NCBI GenBank assembly: GCA_017545165.1
Contig: JAFWQQ010000035.1
Span: forward strand, 1-50,358
DNA: 50,358 nucleotides
Reading direction: 5' to 3'
DNA from: Oscillospiraceae bacterium
Lineage (GTDB): Bacteria; Bacillota; Clostridia; Oscillospirales; Oscillospiraceae
Positions 34,345-43,560 of this stretch are shown here, in pieces. A program made the translations under genes and the position numbers. The notes beneath the pieces are model-generated. The model did not search any database. It was not told the DNA's origin and saw nothing but the letters and a program-made list of their open reading frames with translations. Position 1 is the stretch's first letter; every line of letters starts with the position of its first letter.

Positions 34345-35253
34345 ATGGGTTTTTTTGATAAAATGTTCTCGGGCCTGAGCAAGACCCGCAAAAACATGGT
34401 GGAGCTGGAGGAGCTGTTTCAGGACTACGCGCCGGACAGCGAGCAGTTCTACGAGGACCTGGAGGAGCTTCTGGTCCTGGCCGACGTTGGGGCGACCACC
34501 GCGCAGCAGATCGACTATCTGATGCACAAGGCCACCTGGGTGGAGCGCTACCGCAAGGGACACGAGGCCCGGGAGGGCCTGATCCGGGTGCTGAAGAAGA
34601 TCCTGGACGTGGGCAGCACCGAGCTGAAGCTGAACACCAAGCCCTCCGTCATCCTCATGGTGGGCGTGAACGGCGTGGGCAAGACCACCACCATCGGAAA
34701 GCTGGCTCACCAGCTGAAGGAGCAGGGCAAGAAGGTCCTGCTGGTGGCGGGGGACACCTTCCGCGCCGCCGCTGCGGAGCAGCTGGGCATCTGGGCGGAG
34801 CGCTCCGGCGCCGATTTCGTCCGGCATGAAGAGGGCAGCGACCCCGGCGCCGTGGTCTATGACGGCATCAGCGCCGCCAAGGCCCGGGGTACGGACGTCA
34901 TCATCATTGACACCGCCGGCCGCCTGCACAACAAGCAGAACCTTATGAACGAGCTGGCGAAGATCAGCCGCATCATCAATCGGGAGCTGCCGGAGGCGGA
35001 CGTGGAGACCCTCATGGTCCTGGACGCCACCACCGGCCAGAACGGTCTGATCCAGGCCAAGCAGTTCCTGGAGACCTCGGGCATCACCGGCATCGTCCTC
35101 ACCAAGCTGGACGGCACGGCCAAGGGCGGCATCGTCTTTGCCATCGCCAACGAGCTGAAGCTGCCGGTCAAGTATGTGGGCGTGGGCGAGGGGATCGACG
35201 ATCTCATCCCCTTTGACCCGACGAATTTTGTAACAGCGCTGTTCAAGCAGTAA
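34345..35253 (+). CDS. ftsY: Signal recognition particle receptor FtsY
   Basis: A 302-residue SRP-type GTPase that docks ribosome-SRP complexes at the membrane. It has a short N-terminal helical part (GLSKTRKNMVELEELF), then the NG domain: G1 GVNGVGKTTTIGKLA, the insertion motif DTFRAAAAEQL, G3 IIDTAGRLHNKQNLMNEL and G4 TKLDGTAKGG. The long acidic A domain of enteric FtsY is absent, as usual in Firmicutes. It starts four bases after smc, the conserved smc-ftsY pair. Confidence 0.97.
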   Translation: MGFFDKMFSGLSKTRKNMVELEELFQDYAPDSEQFYEDLEELLVLADVGATTAQQIDYLMHKATWVERYRKGHEAREGLIRVLKKILDVGSTELKLNTKPSVILMVGVNGVGKTTTIGKLAHQLKEQGKKVLLVAGDTFRAAAAEQLGIWAERSGADFVRHEEGSDPGAVVYDGISAAKARGTDVIIIDTAGRLHNKQNLMNELAKISRIINRELPEADVETLMVLDATTGQNGLIQAKQFLETSGITGIVLTKLDGTAKGGIVFAIANELKLPVKYVGVGEGIDDLIPFDPTNFVTALFKQ

Positions 35254-35262
35254 GGAGACGCT

Positions 35263-35571
35263 ATGCCTATCACCAGTAAACAGAGAGCTCAGCTGCGCGG
35301 CCTTGCCATGTCGGAGGACACCATCGTTCAGGTGGGCAAGTGCGGCATTTCGGAAAGCGTCATCGCCTCGGTGGACGCCGCCCTCCAGGCCAGAGAGCTG
35401 GTCAAGGGCCGGGTCCTGGAGGCCTGTGAATACAGCCCCAGGGAAGTGCTGGACGCTCTGTGCGAGGCCTGTCATGCGGAGCCCGTGCAGGTCATCGGCA
35501 CCAAGTTCGTGATCTTCCGCCGCAACCACGCCGATCCCAAGATCGAGCTGGTCAAGAGCAAAAAGAAGTGA
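35263..35571 (+). CDS. yhbY: YhbY/YqeI family RNA-binding protein (CRM domain)
   Basis: A 102-residue single CRM-domain protein that associates with pre-50S ribosomal particles in other bacteria. It shows the family start TSKQRAQLRGLA, the helix VQVGKCGISESVIASVD and the end FVIFRRN. It is followed by nadD with a 4-base overlap, matching the B. subtilis yqeI-nadD-yqeK-rsfS order. Lys-rich tail. Confidence 0.93.
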   Translation: MPITSKQRAQLRGLAMSEDTIVQVGKCGISESVIASVDAALQARELVKGRVLEACEYSPREVLDALCEACHAEPVQVIGTKFVIFRRNHADPKIELVKSKKK

Positions 35572-36734
35572 GGATCCTGATCTACGGCGGAGGCTTCAAC
35601 CCGCCCCATCTGGGCCACCGTGCCGCGCTGACGACGGCGCAAAAGGCCCTGCATCCCGATCGGACGCTCGTTATCCCCGACGGGATGCCGCCCCACAAGC
35701 TGCTGCCGGAGCTGACGCCTGACGCGGAGACCCGCCTGCGGCTGTGTGCGCTGAACTTCGCAGGTTTCCCGGATACGGAGATCAGCGAGCTCGCCATCCG
35801 CCGGGACGGCCCCTGCTATATGGTCGATACCCTGCGGCTCCTGCGCCGGGACTATCCGGAGGACGAGCTGATCCTCCTGCTGGGCAGCGACATGCTGCTG
35901 ACCGTCGACCAGTGGTATCAAGCCGGAGAGCTGCTGCGGCAGTGCAGTCTGGCCGCCCTCTGCCGCAAAGCCGGGGAGAAGAGCGCCCTGCGGGAGAAGG
36001 CCGCGGAGCTGGAGCGGCGGGGCGTGAACGTCACGCTGCTGGAACACGAGCCAATCCCTGTGAGCTCCTCCAAGCTCCGCTCGCTGCTGCCGAAGCGGCA
36101 GGGGAGAGGCTTCCTGCAGGACGCGGTCTATGCGGAGATCATCCGCCTGCGGCTTTACGATGCGAAGCCCGATCTCGCCTGGCTGCGGGAACAGGTGCCG
36201 CTTCTCCACAAGCCCAAGCGCGTTGCCCATGTGCTGGGCTGCGCGGACACGGCCAGGAAGCTGGCTAAGCGCTGGGGCATGGACCCGGACGCCGCCGAGG
36301 AGGCCGGCCTGCTCCACGACAGCACCAAGCGCTGGACGGACGGAGAGCAGCTGGCCTACTGCGATCGGATGGGCATCGATCTCACCGATGGGGAGCGGGC
36401 CAATCCCCAGCTGCTCCACGCCCGGACCGGAGCGGTCTTCGCCCGCGAGCGCTTTGGCTGCCCGGAGGAGATCTGTGACGCGATCCGCTGGCACACCACC
36501 GGAAAGCCGAACATGGATCTGTTTGAAAAGATCATTTACCTGGCGGATATGATCGAGCCCAACCGCACATACGTCGGCACGGAGGAGCTGCGGAAGCTGG
36601 CCGACGAGGATCTGGACCGCTGCATGTGCCGTGCGCTGCAGCGGAGCATGGACATCCTGCACGAGAGAAACATGCATGTATACAAAGATACGCTGGAGGC
36701 CTGCCGCTGGTATGAATCCGCGTACGGAAAATAA
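35568..36734 (+). CDS. nadD-yqeK: Fusion of nicotinate-nucleotide adenylyltransferase (NadD) and HD phosphohydrolase (YqeK)
   Basis: A 388-residue two-domain protein. Residues 1-195 are NadD, which makes deamido-NAD from NaMN and ATP: YGGGFNPPHLGH (nucleotidyl-transferase GxFNPxHxGH) and PVSSSKLRSLL (ISSTxIR-type). Residues 200-388 are a YqeK-like HD domain: H221, H250-D251 (GLLHDSTK) and later His in LLHARTGAVF, with IRWHTTGKPNM. YqeK homologues cut diadenosine tetraphosphate. In B. subtilis the two are separate neighbouring genes; here one frame spans both without a stop. Start is GTG at 35568, overlapping the yhbY stop. Confidence 0.93.
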   Translation: MRILIYGGGFNPPHLGHRAALTTAQKALHPDRTLVIPDGMPPHKLLPELTPDAETRLRLCALNFAGFPDTEISELAIRRDGPCYMVDTLRLLRRDYPEDELILLLGSDMLLTVDQWYQAGELLRQCSLAALCRKAGEKSALREKAAELERRGVNVTLLEHEPIPVSSSKLRSLLPKRQGRGFLQDAVYAEIIRLRLYDAKPDLAWLREQVPLLHKPKRVAHVLGCADTARKLAKRWGMDPDAAEEAGLLHDSTKRWTDGEQLAYCDRMGIDLTDGERANPQLLHARTGAVFARERFGCPEEICDAIRWHTTGKPNMDLFEKIIYLADMIEPNRTYVGTEELRKLADEDLDRCMCRALQRSMDILHERNMHVYKDTLEACRWYESAYGK

Positions 36735-36747
36735 AGGAGGAATCCCT

Positions 36748-37131
36748 ATGTTAAGTCCCGCTGAAATCGCCGCCGTCGCCGTTCGGGCCCTGGAAGAGAA
36801 GAAGGCCAAGGACGTGAAGGTGCTGAAGACCGCCGAGCAGACCGTCCTGGCGGACTATTTCGTGATCTGCAACGGCACCTCTTCCACCCACATCAAGGCT
36901 CTGGTGGACGAGGTGGACAAGCTCCTTTCCGAGGCCGGGGAACCCCCCATCCGGCGGGAAGGTCTGCGCTCCGATATCTGGGTGCTGATGGATTTCGGCA
37001 GCGTGATCGTCCACGTTTTCACCGATGAAGCCCGCAAGTTCTATAACCTGGAGCGGCTCTGGAGCGACTCCGAGCTGGTGGACCCCGCTACGCTCCCCAT
37101 GCCCGAGCTGCACGAGCCGGAAGCAGAATAA
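36748..37131 (+). CDS. rsfS: Ribosomal silencing factor RsfS
   Basis: A 127-residue Iojap-family protein that binds L14 and keeps the two ribosomal subunits apart under poor nutrition. Family signatures are ADYFVICNGTSSTHIKALVDEV, REGLRSDIWVLMDFG and VIVHVFTDEARKFYNLERLW. AAAGGAGG precedes the ATG. It lies between nadD/yqeK and leuS. Confidence 0.96.
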   Translation: MLSPAEIAAVAVRALEEKKAKDVKVLKTAEQTVLADYFVICNGTSSTHIKALVDEVDKLLSEAGEPPIRREGLRSDIWVLMDFGSVIVHVFTDEARKFYNLERLWSDSELVDPATLPMPELHEPEAE

Positions 37132-37152
37132 GAAGAGAGAGGGACCAAGCGC

Positions 37153-39663
37153 ATGAAATACGATTTTACCGCCATTGAGAAGAAATGGCAGGACCGCTGG
37201 GAGGAGACTAAGCCCTACGCGGCGGTCACCGGCAGTGAAAAGCCCAAGTTCTACGCGCTCATCGAGTTCCCGTACCCCAGCGCAGCGGGGCTCCACGTGG
37301 GCCATCCCCGGCCCTTTACCGCCCTGGACATCGTGGCCCGCAAAAAGCGCATGGAGGGCTACAATGTGCTGTTCCCCATCGGCTATGACGCTTTCGGCCT
37401 GCCGACGGAGAATTTTGCCATCAAGAACCACATCCATCCGGCCATCGTCACCCGCCAGAACATCCACAACTTCACCCGCCAGCTGAAGATGCTGGGCTAC
37501 GGCTTTGACTGGGACCGGATGGTGGACACCACGGATCCCAAGTACTACAAGTGGACCCAGTGGATCTTCCTGCAGATGTTCAAGCACGGCCTGGCCTACA
37601 AGACCACCATGCCCGTGAACTGGTGCACCAGCTGCAAGTGCGTGCTGGCCAACGAGGAAGTGGTGGAGGGCGTGTGCGAGCGCTGCGGCAGCGAGGTCGT
37701 GCGCCGGGAGAAGAGCCAGTGGATGCTGGCCATCACCAAGTACGCCCAGCGCCTGGTGGACGATATCGACGACCTGGACTTCATCGAGCGGGTCAAGACC
37801 CAGCAGAAGAACTGGATCGGCCGCTCCACCGGCGCGGAGGTCACCTTCAAGACCACCGCCGGGGACGACGTTGTGGTCTACACCACACGTCCCGATACTC
37901 TCTTCGGCGCCACTTACATGGTGCTCTCCCCGGAGCACCCCTATGTGAAGAAGTGGCAGGACAAGCTCAGTAACTGGGACGCTGTGGCAGCCTATGTGGA
38001 CGAGGCCGCCCACAAGTCCGACTTTGAGCGGGCTGAGCTCAACAAGGAGAAGACCGGCGTCCGCCTGGAGGGCGTGCGGGCAATTAACCCGGTGAACGGC
38101 AAAGAGATCCCCATCTTCATCTCCGACTATGTCCTGGTGACCTACGGCACCGGCGCCATCATGGCCGTGCCCGGGCACGACGATCGTGACTGGGAGTTTG
38201 CCAAAAAGTTCGGCTGCGAGATCATCGAGGTGGTCAAGGGCGGTAACATCGAGGAGGCGGCCTTCACCCTGAAGGACGATACCGGCATCATGGTCAACTC
38301 CGGCTTCCTGGACGGCATGACCGTACGGCAGGCCATCCCCGCCATGAAGAAGTGGCTGGAAGAGCGGGGCATCGGCGTGGAGAAGGTGAACTTCAAGCTG
38401 CGGGACTGGGTCTTCTCCCGTCAGCGCTACTGGGGCGAGCCCATCCCGCTGGTGAACTGCCCCAAGTGCGGCTGGGTCCCCATCCCCGAGGAGCAGCTGC
38501 CCCTGCTGCTGCCCCAGGTGGACTCCTACGAGCTCACCGACGACGGGGAATCCCCCCTGTCCAAGATGACGGACTGGGTCAACACCACCTGCCCCTGCTG
38601 CGGCGGCCCCGCCAAGCGGGAGACAGACACCATGCCCCAGTGGGCTGGCTCCAGCTGGTATTTCCTGCGCTACATGGATCCCCACAACGACAGGGAGCTG
38701 GTTTCCAAAGAGGCCGAGGGATACTGGGGCCCGGTGGACTGGTACAACGGCGGCATGGAGCACACCACCCTGCACCTGCTGTACAGCCGCTTCTGGCACA
38801 AGTTCCTGTACGATATCGGCGTGGTGCACACCAAGGAGCCCTATAAAAAGCGCACCTCTCAGGGCATGATCCTGGGCCGCAACCCCCACTACATCGGCTA
38901 TGCTGAGACCGAGGAGGAGAAGCAGGCGCTGATCGCCAAGTACGGCAGCCAGGCCCTGCGGGAGTCCGTGAAGATGTCCAAATCCCTGGGGAACGTGGTG
39001 AACCCCGACGACGTGGTGAAGGCCTACGGGGCGGACACCATGCGCGTCTACATCATGTTCATCGGCGACTTTGAGAAGACCGCCACCTGGTCGGACGAGG
39101 CGGTGAAGGGCTCCAAGCGCTTCCTAGACCGCTGCTGGAACCTGATGGACCAGGCGAAGGACGATACTGCAGTTTCTCCCAAGAACGAGAGCATTATCCA
39201 CAAGACCATCAAGAAGGTGGGGGAGGATATTGAGAACCTGAAGCTCAATACCGCCATCGCCGCCCTGATGACCATGGTGAACGAGTTCTATTCCAACGGC
39301 GTCACCAAGGGCGATCTGGAGCAGCTGGTGCTGCTGCTGAGTCCCTTCGCGCCCCATATCGCTGAGGAGATGTGGGAGCTGCTGGGCTTTGCCGGCAAGT
39401 ACGGCAAGATGGCCATGCAGATGCCCTGGCCCAAGTATGAAGAGGCCAAGACCGTGGACGCCGTGGTGGAGATGGCCGTGCAGGTCAACGGCAAGCTCCG
39501 CGGCACCGTCACCGTCCCCGCGGATTCCGACGAGGAGACCGTTCTGGCCGCCGCCAGGGCCGAGGAAAAGGTGAAGCGCCAGCTGGAGGGCATGGAGATC
39601 GTCAAGGTCATCTTCCGTCCCAACCGCCTGCTGAACCTGGTGGTCCGGCCCGCGAAGTCCTGA
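37153..39663 (+). CDS. leuS: Leucine-tRNA ligase
   Basis: An 836-residue class I synthetase. The HIGH motif reads HVGH in [12 protein letters not shown], and the KMSKS loop is intact (KMSKSLGN). The editing domain shows [19 protein letters not shown], and a zinc-binding segment [14 protein letters not shown] ... CERCGSE and a second CPKCGWVP are present. It starts 21 bases after rsfS, with no T-box leader in that gap, so leucine starvation control by a T-box is not visible here. It is the last gene of the smc operon. Confidence 0.97.
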   Translation: MKYDFTAIEKKWQDRWEETKPYAAVTGSEKPKFYALIEFPYPSAAGLHVGHPRPFTALDIVARKKRMEGYNVLFPIGYDAFGLPTENFAIKNHIHPAIVTRQNIHNFTRQLKMLGYGFDWDRMVDTTDPKYYKWTQWIFLQMFKHGLAYKTTMPVNWCTSCKCVLANEEVVEGVCERCGSEVVRREKSQWMLAITKYAQRLVDDIDDLDFIERVKTQQKNWIGRSTGAEVTFKTTAGDDVVVYTTRPDTLFGATYMVLSPEHPYVKKWQDKLSNWDAVAAYVDEAAHKSDFERAELNKEKTGVRLEGVRAINPVNGKEIPIFISDYVLVTYGTGAIMAVPGHDDRDWEFAKKFGCEIIEVVKGGNIEEAAFTLKDDTGIMVNSGFLDGMTVRQAIPAMKKWLEERGIGVEKVNFKLRDWVFSRQRYWGEPIPLVNCPKCGWVPIPEEQLPLLLPQVDSYELTDDGESPLSKMTDWVNTTCPCCGGPAKRETDTMPQWAGSSWYFLRYMDPHNDRELVSKEAEGYWGPVDWYNGGMEHTTLHLLYSRFWHKFLYDIGVVHTKEPYKKRTSQGMILGRNPHYIGYAETEEEKQALIAKYGSQALRESVKMSKSLGNVVNPDDVVKAYGADTMRVYIMFIGDFEKTATWSDEAVKGSKRFLDRCWNLMDQAKDDTAVSPKNESIIHKTIKKVGEDIENLKLNTAIAALMTMVNEFYSNGVTKGDLEQLVLLLSPFAPHIAEEMWELLGFAGKYGKMAMQMPWPKYEEAKTVDAVVEMAVQVNGKLRGTVTVPADSDEETVLAAARAEEKVKRQLEGMEIVKVIFRPNRLLNLVVRPAKS

Positions 39664-39751
39664 GAGCGCGGCGCTCCTATCACAGCCGCGAACAGACAGG
39701 CTGCATTACAACCAGACAGGCAGATCGAATTCCTCTGCCCTTCTTACCAAA

Positions 39752-39792
39752 CCCAAAGGGGACGCGCCGCAGTCCGGTGCGTCCCCTTTGGG
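39752..39792. repeat. GGGACGC hairpin after leuS
   Basis: CCCAAAGGGGACGC (39752-39765) pairs perfectly with GCGTCCCCTTTGGG (39779-39792), loop 13 bases. No T-run follows. It may end the smc operon, but its core is shared with hairpins at 13538 and 45498, so it is also listed as a dispersed repeat. Confidence 0.7.
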
Positions 39793-39915
39793 CGTCATCG
39801 AACACATGCGCCCATGCGATAAAAAAGACTGCGCGGGGGATGTTCAAGCCGCGTTCTTTCCTGTATAATAAAAATCAACCCGACTTGACAGATCGAAGGA
39901 GGGGGGCGAGGCGCC

Positions 39916-40965
39916 ATGATAAAACGAAATCGAAGCACCCTGCTGTTCATCGGCTTTCTGCTGCTGGCCGGCGTGCTGCATTCCCGGGATACGGACCCGA
40001 ATCATTTTGTGGTCTCGGTCGTGTACTGTGCCGAGTATCTCATCTATGCCGGGCTGATCCTGTCCTGGATGCAGTCGGTCAACAGGAGGCTTCTGCCGAC
40101 ACGGACAAAGGGATACGTTCTGGCGGCCGCCTGCCTGATGCTCCTGTTTCTTGCCGCGCAGTTCACCAAGTACCGGATCGCCGTGGAACCGGGCATCACC
40201 CGCTATTGCTGGTATGTCTATTACCTGCCGATCCTGCTGATCCCGACGCTGTTCCTCATGACCTGCTTCCGCCTTTTCCGGGGAAGCGGCGGGAGAAAGC
40301 CGGACGAACTCCTTTTTCTGATCCCCGCGGGGCTGCTGGCCCTCGGCGTATTGGCCAACGACCTGCATATGCTGGCCTTTGTCCCGGCTGAGGATATCGC
40401 AACGCTCACAGGCGGCGCCGGACAGAGCTATACTCACGGCTTTCTGTACTATGCCGCCTACGCCTGGGCCGGATGCGCGCTGGCGGCGGGGATCGTCTTC
40501 CTGCTGCTTGCCTGCCGGAAAAAGGGGAAATGGAAAAAGGCGATCCGGCCTTTGGGCATGCTGGTCCTGATCCCGGTCTTTTTGAACGTCAGGAAATTGA
40601 TCCCCAAGGACGCCCTGCTGGACGCCTGGGAATGGCCGGAGATCGTGATCTTCTGCACGCTGGGCGTGTTTGAGGCATGTATTCGAAGCCGCCTGATCCC
40701 CTCCAACGAAAACTATCCCGGCTTCTTTGCCCAGCTCGATTTGCCTGTCCTGATCACGGACAGGGCGCTGAAACCCGCCTTCCGGACGCAGGCGCCCATC
40801 CCGACCACAGAGGCGCAGCTGCGCTCGTCCTTGAGCGCGCCTGTCTGCCCCACGCCGGACACCCGGCTCTCCGGCGCGGGAGGGCCCGGCCAGGATCCTT
40901 GCCAGCCTGCTGCATTTTCTGCTCTGCTTTTTCCTGCTGGGCTTTCTGCTGGATTATTCCTATAA
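39916..40965 (+). pseudogene. Sensor kinase, 7-helix membrane part (3' part lost)
   Basis: A 349-residue frame. Residues 1-255 form about seven hydrophobic helices with no signal peptide, like the 7TM sensor region of certain histidine kinases. LDLPVLITDRALKPAFRTQAP follows. At about residue 320 (SGAGGPGQDP) the text stops resembling protein and runs to a chance stop. The next sequence (from about 40835) codes in another frame without a start codon. I infer a deletion that removed the kinase end of this gene and joined it to a second kinase gene. A candidate -10 TATAAT is at 39864-39869. A functional sensor fragment cannot be excluded. Confidence 0.7.
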
Positions 40966-42034
40966 CGCCCTGATTCTTTTCATTCCGGAGGTCCTGCTCG
41001 CCTTTGAGCTGCGACTTCTCGCCCTGCCCTGGCTGCTCTGCTCGTCACTGGAGCTGCTCTCCGCCGCGGTGCTTTTCCTGCAGCTGCGGGCGCTGAAAAG
41101 GGAGCGGGAGACCCGGTTGTCGCCGGACGCGATCCGGCGGACCGTTGACCTCCTGCCCACCGGCCTGATGGTCAGCGAGGCGGACGGCACCGTGCTGCTG
41201 GCAAACCTCAGCATGACGGAGCTGTGCCGGAAGCTGACCGGGGAGCTTTTGAGCGACGCGGGACGCTTCCGGCAGCTTATCGAGAGCCGGTCCGAAAATG
41301 GCCTGATCCGCACGGCGGGGGGCGAGTGCTGGCAGTTCCACAAAAGCGTCCTCAGGCTGGACGGAAGGGACTATGACCAGATCACGGCCGCCGACATGAC
41401 GGAGCAGTACCGCGTCACGGAGGAGCTTTCCCGAAAGAACCTGCATCTGAAACAGGTGCAGGAGCGGATGAAGGCGGTGGCGGCCAAGGAACGCAGACTT
41501 GTGGCGGAGCGGGAGATCATGAACGCCCGCATGACCGAGCACAACCGGATGGGAGCCGTGCTGCTGTCCGGGAAATACTATCTGGATCATCCGGAGAATG
41601 TGAAGGAGGAGGAGCTTCTGCGCCTGCTGGAATTCAACAACCGCTTCCTCCTGGGCGAGGCGGAGCAACCGTCGCCCGGAGCGGATCCGCTGCAGCAAGC
41701 CGTTTTGACCGCGGAGCGGATCGGCGTTGCGGTGGAGATCCGCGGGGAGCACCCGCAAAGCGAAGCGATAAGACGCATCCTGGTCCAGGCCGTGGATCAA
41801 TGCGCTGCCAACACCGCGCGGCATGCGGGCGGGGACCGGATCACCCTTGTCCTGAGCGGAGAGCAGCCGAAGGAACTCACCCTCACTGTCACCAACAACG
41901 GCAGGCCTCCGGAGGGTCCGATCACGGAGACCGGCGGCCTGGCCGTCCTCCGGAAAACCGTGGAAGCCGCCGGCGGCAGCATGACCGTGCAAAGCGAGCC
42001 GGCGTTCCTGTTGACCATCACGATTCCGGAATAA
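40835..42034 (+). pseudogene. Histidine kinase with PAS-like and HATPase domains (5' part lost)
   Basis: Coding signal is open from 40835, but the first start codon (GTG 41069) falls inside a membrane segment (SLLHFLLCFFLLGFLLDYSYNAL comes before it, split over 40904-40970). So the gene has lost its beginning. From 41130 it shows a PAS-like stretch (TVDLLPTGLMVSEADGTVLLAN). A dimerisation helix with TEHNRMG follows. The HATPase domain has N-box QAVDQCAANTARHAG and a weak G1 (VTNNGRPP). The response regulator at 42892 was probably its partner. Together with 39916-40965 it looks like two genes fused by deletion. Confidence 0.7.
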
Positions 42035-42080
42035 CGCTGCACAGAATACAAACACAAAGAGACAGCCATCCCATATCGCC

Positions 42081-42117
42081 GTAGGGGCCTTCGAGGAGCC
42101 CGTGGCCGGGCCCCTAC
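42081..42117. repeat. REP-like inverted pair upstream of the RAYT gene
   Basis: GTAGGGGCC (42081-42089) faces GGGCCCCTAC (42108-42117), forming a hairpin 30 bases before the transposase start. Bases 42092-42117 are repeated exactly at 42451-42476. Confidence 0.75.
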
Positions 42118-42263
42118 TCGCCCCTATAAAAATCGGAGGTGTTCCGATGAACTATCCGAAACGTAAGCCGCTTCGATTGCCGCACTATGATTATTCTTTT
42201 CCGGGTGCCTATTTCGTTACGATTTGCACAAAGGATCGCAGATGCATCCTGTCCAAAATTGCC

Positions 42264-42290
42264 GTAGGGGCCGACGCCCTCGGCGGCCCG
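42264..42290 (+). repeat. REP-like unit inside the RAYT frame
   Basis: Begins GTAGGGGCCGACGCC and ends GGCGGCCCG. It keeps the reading frame and encodes VGADALGGP. Confidence 0.6.
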
Positions 42291-42442
42291 TGCCTGCAAT
42301 TGACGGACATCGGCAAAGCTGTTGAACAGCATATCCTGTCTACCGCTCGCATTCCCGGTTTTCATGTGGACAAATATGTGATCATGCCAAACCATATCCA
42401 CATGATTATGCGAATCGACCGAGAGGATGCGAATTCCGACAA

Positions 42443-42476
42443 CGGGCCGCCGAGGAGCCCGTGGCCGGGCCCCTAC
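42443..42476 (-). repeat. REP-like unit at the RAYT frame break
   Basis: Reverse-oriented unit ending GGGCCCCTAC. Its last 26 bases are identical to 42092-42117. The transposase frame changes here. Confidence 0.75.
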
Positions 42477-42726
42477 GGTTTCAGATGCGGTTGGTGCGCT
42501 AAAGCGGCTCGTTGATCGGGAAACAGGCAGCGAAATCTGGCAGCGCTCTTTCCACGAGCATGTGATCCGCAGCGAAAACGATTACCGCGAGATATGGGAA
42601 TACATCGAGAACAATCCCGCCAGGTGGGCCGAGGATCGCTATTATACGCAATCATTACACGGCGATCAAGACCATGCTTGACGATATCATGATCATCTTT
42701 CACTCTCTACCGCAGATAACACCAAC

Positions 42727-42760
42727 AACGCAGCAGAGGCCCGTGCCCTGCTGCGTTTTT
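42727..42760 (+). terminator. Rho-independent terminator
   Basis: AACGCAGCAG (42727-42736) pairs with CTGCTGCGTT (42748-42757), followed by T-rich sequence. It separates the RAYT remnant from the response regulator. A C6/G6 hairpin lies at about 42789-42805. Confidence 0.85.
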
Positions 42761-42891
42761 CTGTTTTCTGCCGTATTGTTTTTCGAACCCCCCCCATTTG
42801 GGGGGATGAAAACAGGGCGACCCTTTTGATATACTGAACGCAGGATCATGGGGATAGGGGAACTATACCCTTTTTGGAATAAAAGGAAGAG

Positions 42892-43560
42892 GTGAGGCGA
42901 TTGGAGGAAAGCTACAAAGTCGTCATTGCGGACGATGAAATGATCTCCCGCGGCTATATGGAGCTTTTCATCAAGCCGTCCAGACGCTACGAGATCGCGG
43001 CGACGCTGCCCTTCGCCCGGGACGTGATCGCCTGGTGCGGGGAAAACCCGCCGCCGGACCTGATCATCCTGGACGTGATGATGGCCTCCGGCGTCGACGG
43101 GCTGACCGCCGCCGAACAGCTCAAACGGGAATACCCCCGGGTAAAGATCATCCTCGCCACGTCCATGGCGGATACGGACTGGCTGGAGAGGGCCCGGCGG
43201 ATCGGGGTCGAGAGCTTCTGGTTCAAGACCTATTCGGAGGTTTCTCTGCTGGAGGTCATGGACCGGACCATGGCCGGGGAGTCCGTCTACCCCGCCAGGG
43301 CGCCGGAGGTGATGCTCGGACGCCTCCCAGCTTCCGAGCTGACCAGGCAGCAGCGCAGTCTTCTGCGCCATCTGACGGACGGCCTGTCCAACCGGGAGAT
43401 CGCGGAGAAGATGCATATCAGCCCGAACACCGTGAAGGATTATCTGGACGACCTGATGGACAAGAGCGGCATCCACTCCCGCACGGCGCTGGTCGCGCAG
43501 GCGTCGCGGCTGGGGATCGCAGTCAGCGACGCGGAACGAACGAAAGGAGCATCTCTATGA
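42892..43560 (+). CDS. LuxR/NarL-type response regulator
   Basis: A 222-residue two-domain regulator. The receiver domain has acidic pair ADDE and phospho-acceptor D61 in LIILDVMM, with FWFKTY carrying the conserved Lys. The C-terminal LuxR HTH shows LTRQQRSLLRHLTDGLSNREIAEKMHISPNTVKDYL (split over 43340-43445). GTG at 42892 is used as start; TTG at 42901, with AGGTG six bases upstream, is as likely. Its stop overlaps the start of the LRR-dockerin gene (ATGA), so the two are translated together. The probable partner kinase upstream is broken, so it may now act without it or with another kinase. Confidence 0.92.
   Translation: MRRLEESYKVVIADDEMISRGYMELFIKPSRRYEIAATLPFARDVIAWCGENPPPDLIILDVMMASGVDGLTAAEQLKREYPRVKIILATSMADTDWLERARRIGVESFWFKTYSEVSLLEVMDRTMAGESVYPARAPEVMLGRLPASELTRQQRSLLRHLTDGLSNREIAEKMHISPNTVKDYLDDLMDKSGIHSRTALVAQASRLGIAVSDAERTKGASL

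Larger units (their letters stand above)
42147..42681 (+). pseudogene. REP-associated tyrosine transposase (RAYT, IS200-like), frameshifted
   Basis: A Y1 HUH nuclease. It starts MNYPKRKPLRLPHYDYS, then AYFVTICTKDRR, and the metal motif NHIHMIM. From 42147 the frame runs to a REP-like insert at 42443-42476. After it the rest codes in a different frame (VSDAVGALKRLV, EIWQRSFHEHVIRSENDYREIWEYIENNPARW, split over 42500-42620), which matches the C-terminus of the family. AATCGGAGGTG precedes the ATG. The break coincides with the repeat, so repeat insertion or a length change in it broke the gene. It lies between the kinase and its regulator, and probably inserted there. Confidence 0.88.

Noticed and set aside
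33574-35529. Minus-strand frame of 651 codons opposite smc and ftsY
   Set aside because: Antisense to conserved genes with no start signal.
37132-37152. T-box riboswitch before leuS
   Set aside because: Only 21 bases separate rsfS and leuS, with no room for a T-box and no specifier hairpin.
40830-40900. Programmed ribosomal frameshift in the sensor kinase
   Set aside because: No slippery heptamer followed by a pseudoknot was seen, and the first frame degrades over tens of codons, which fits deletion better.
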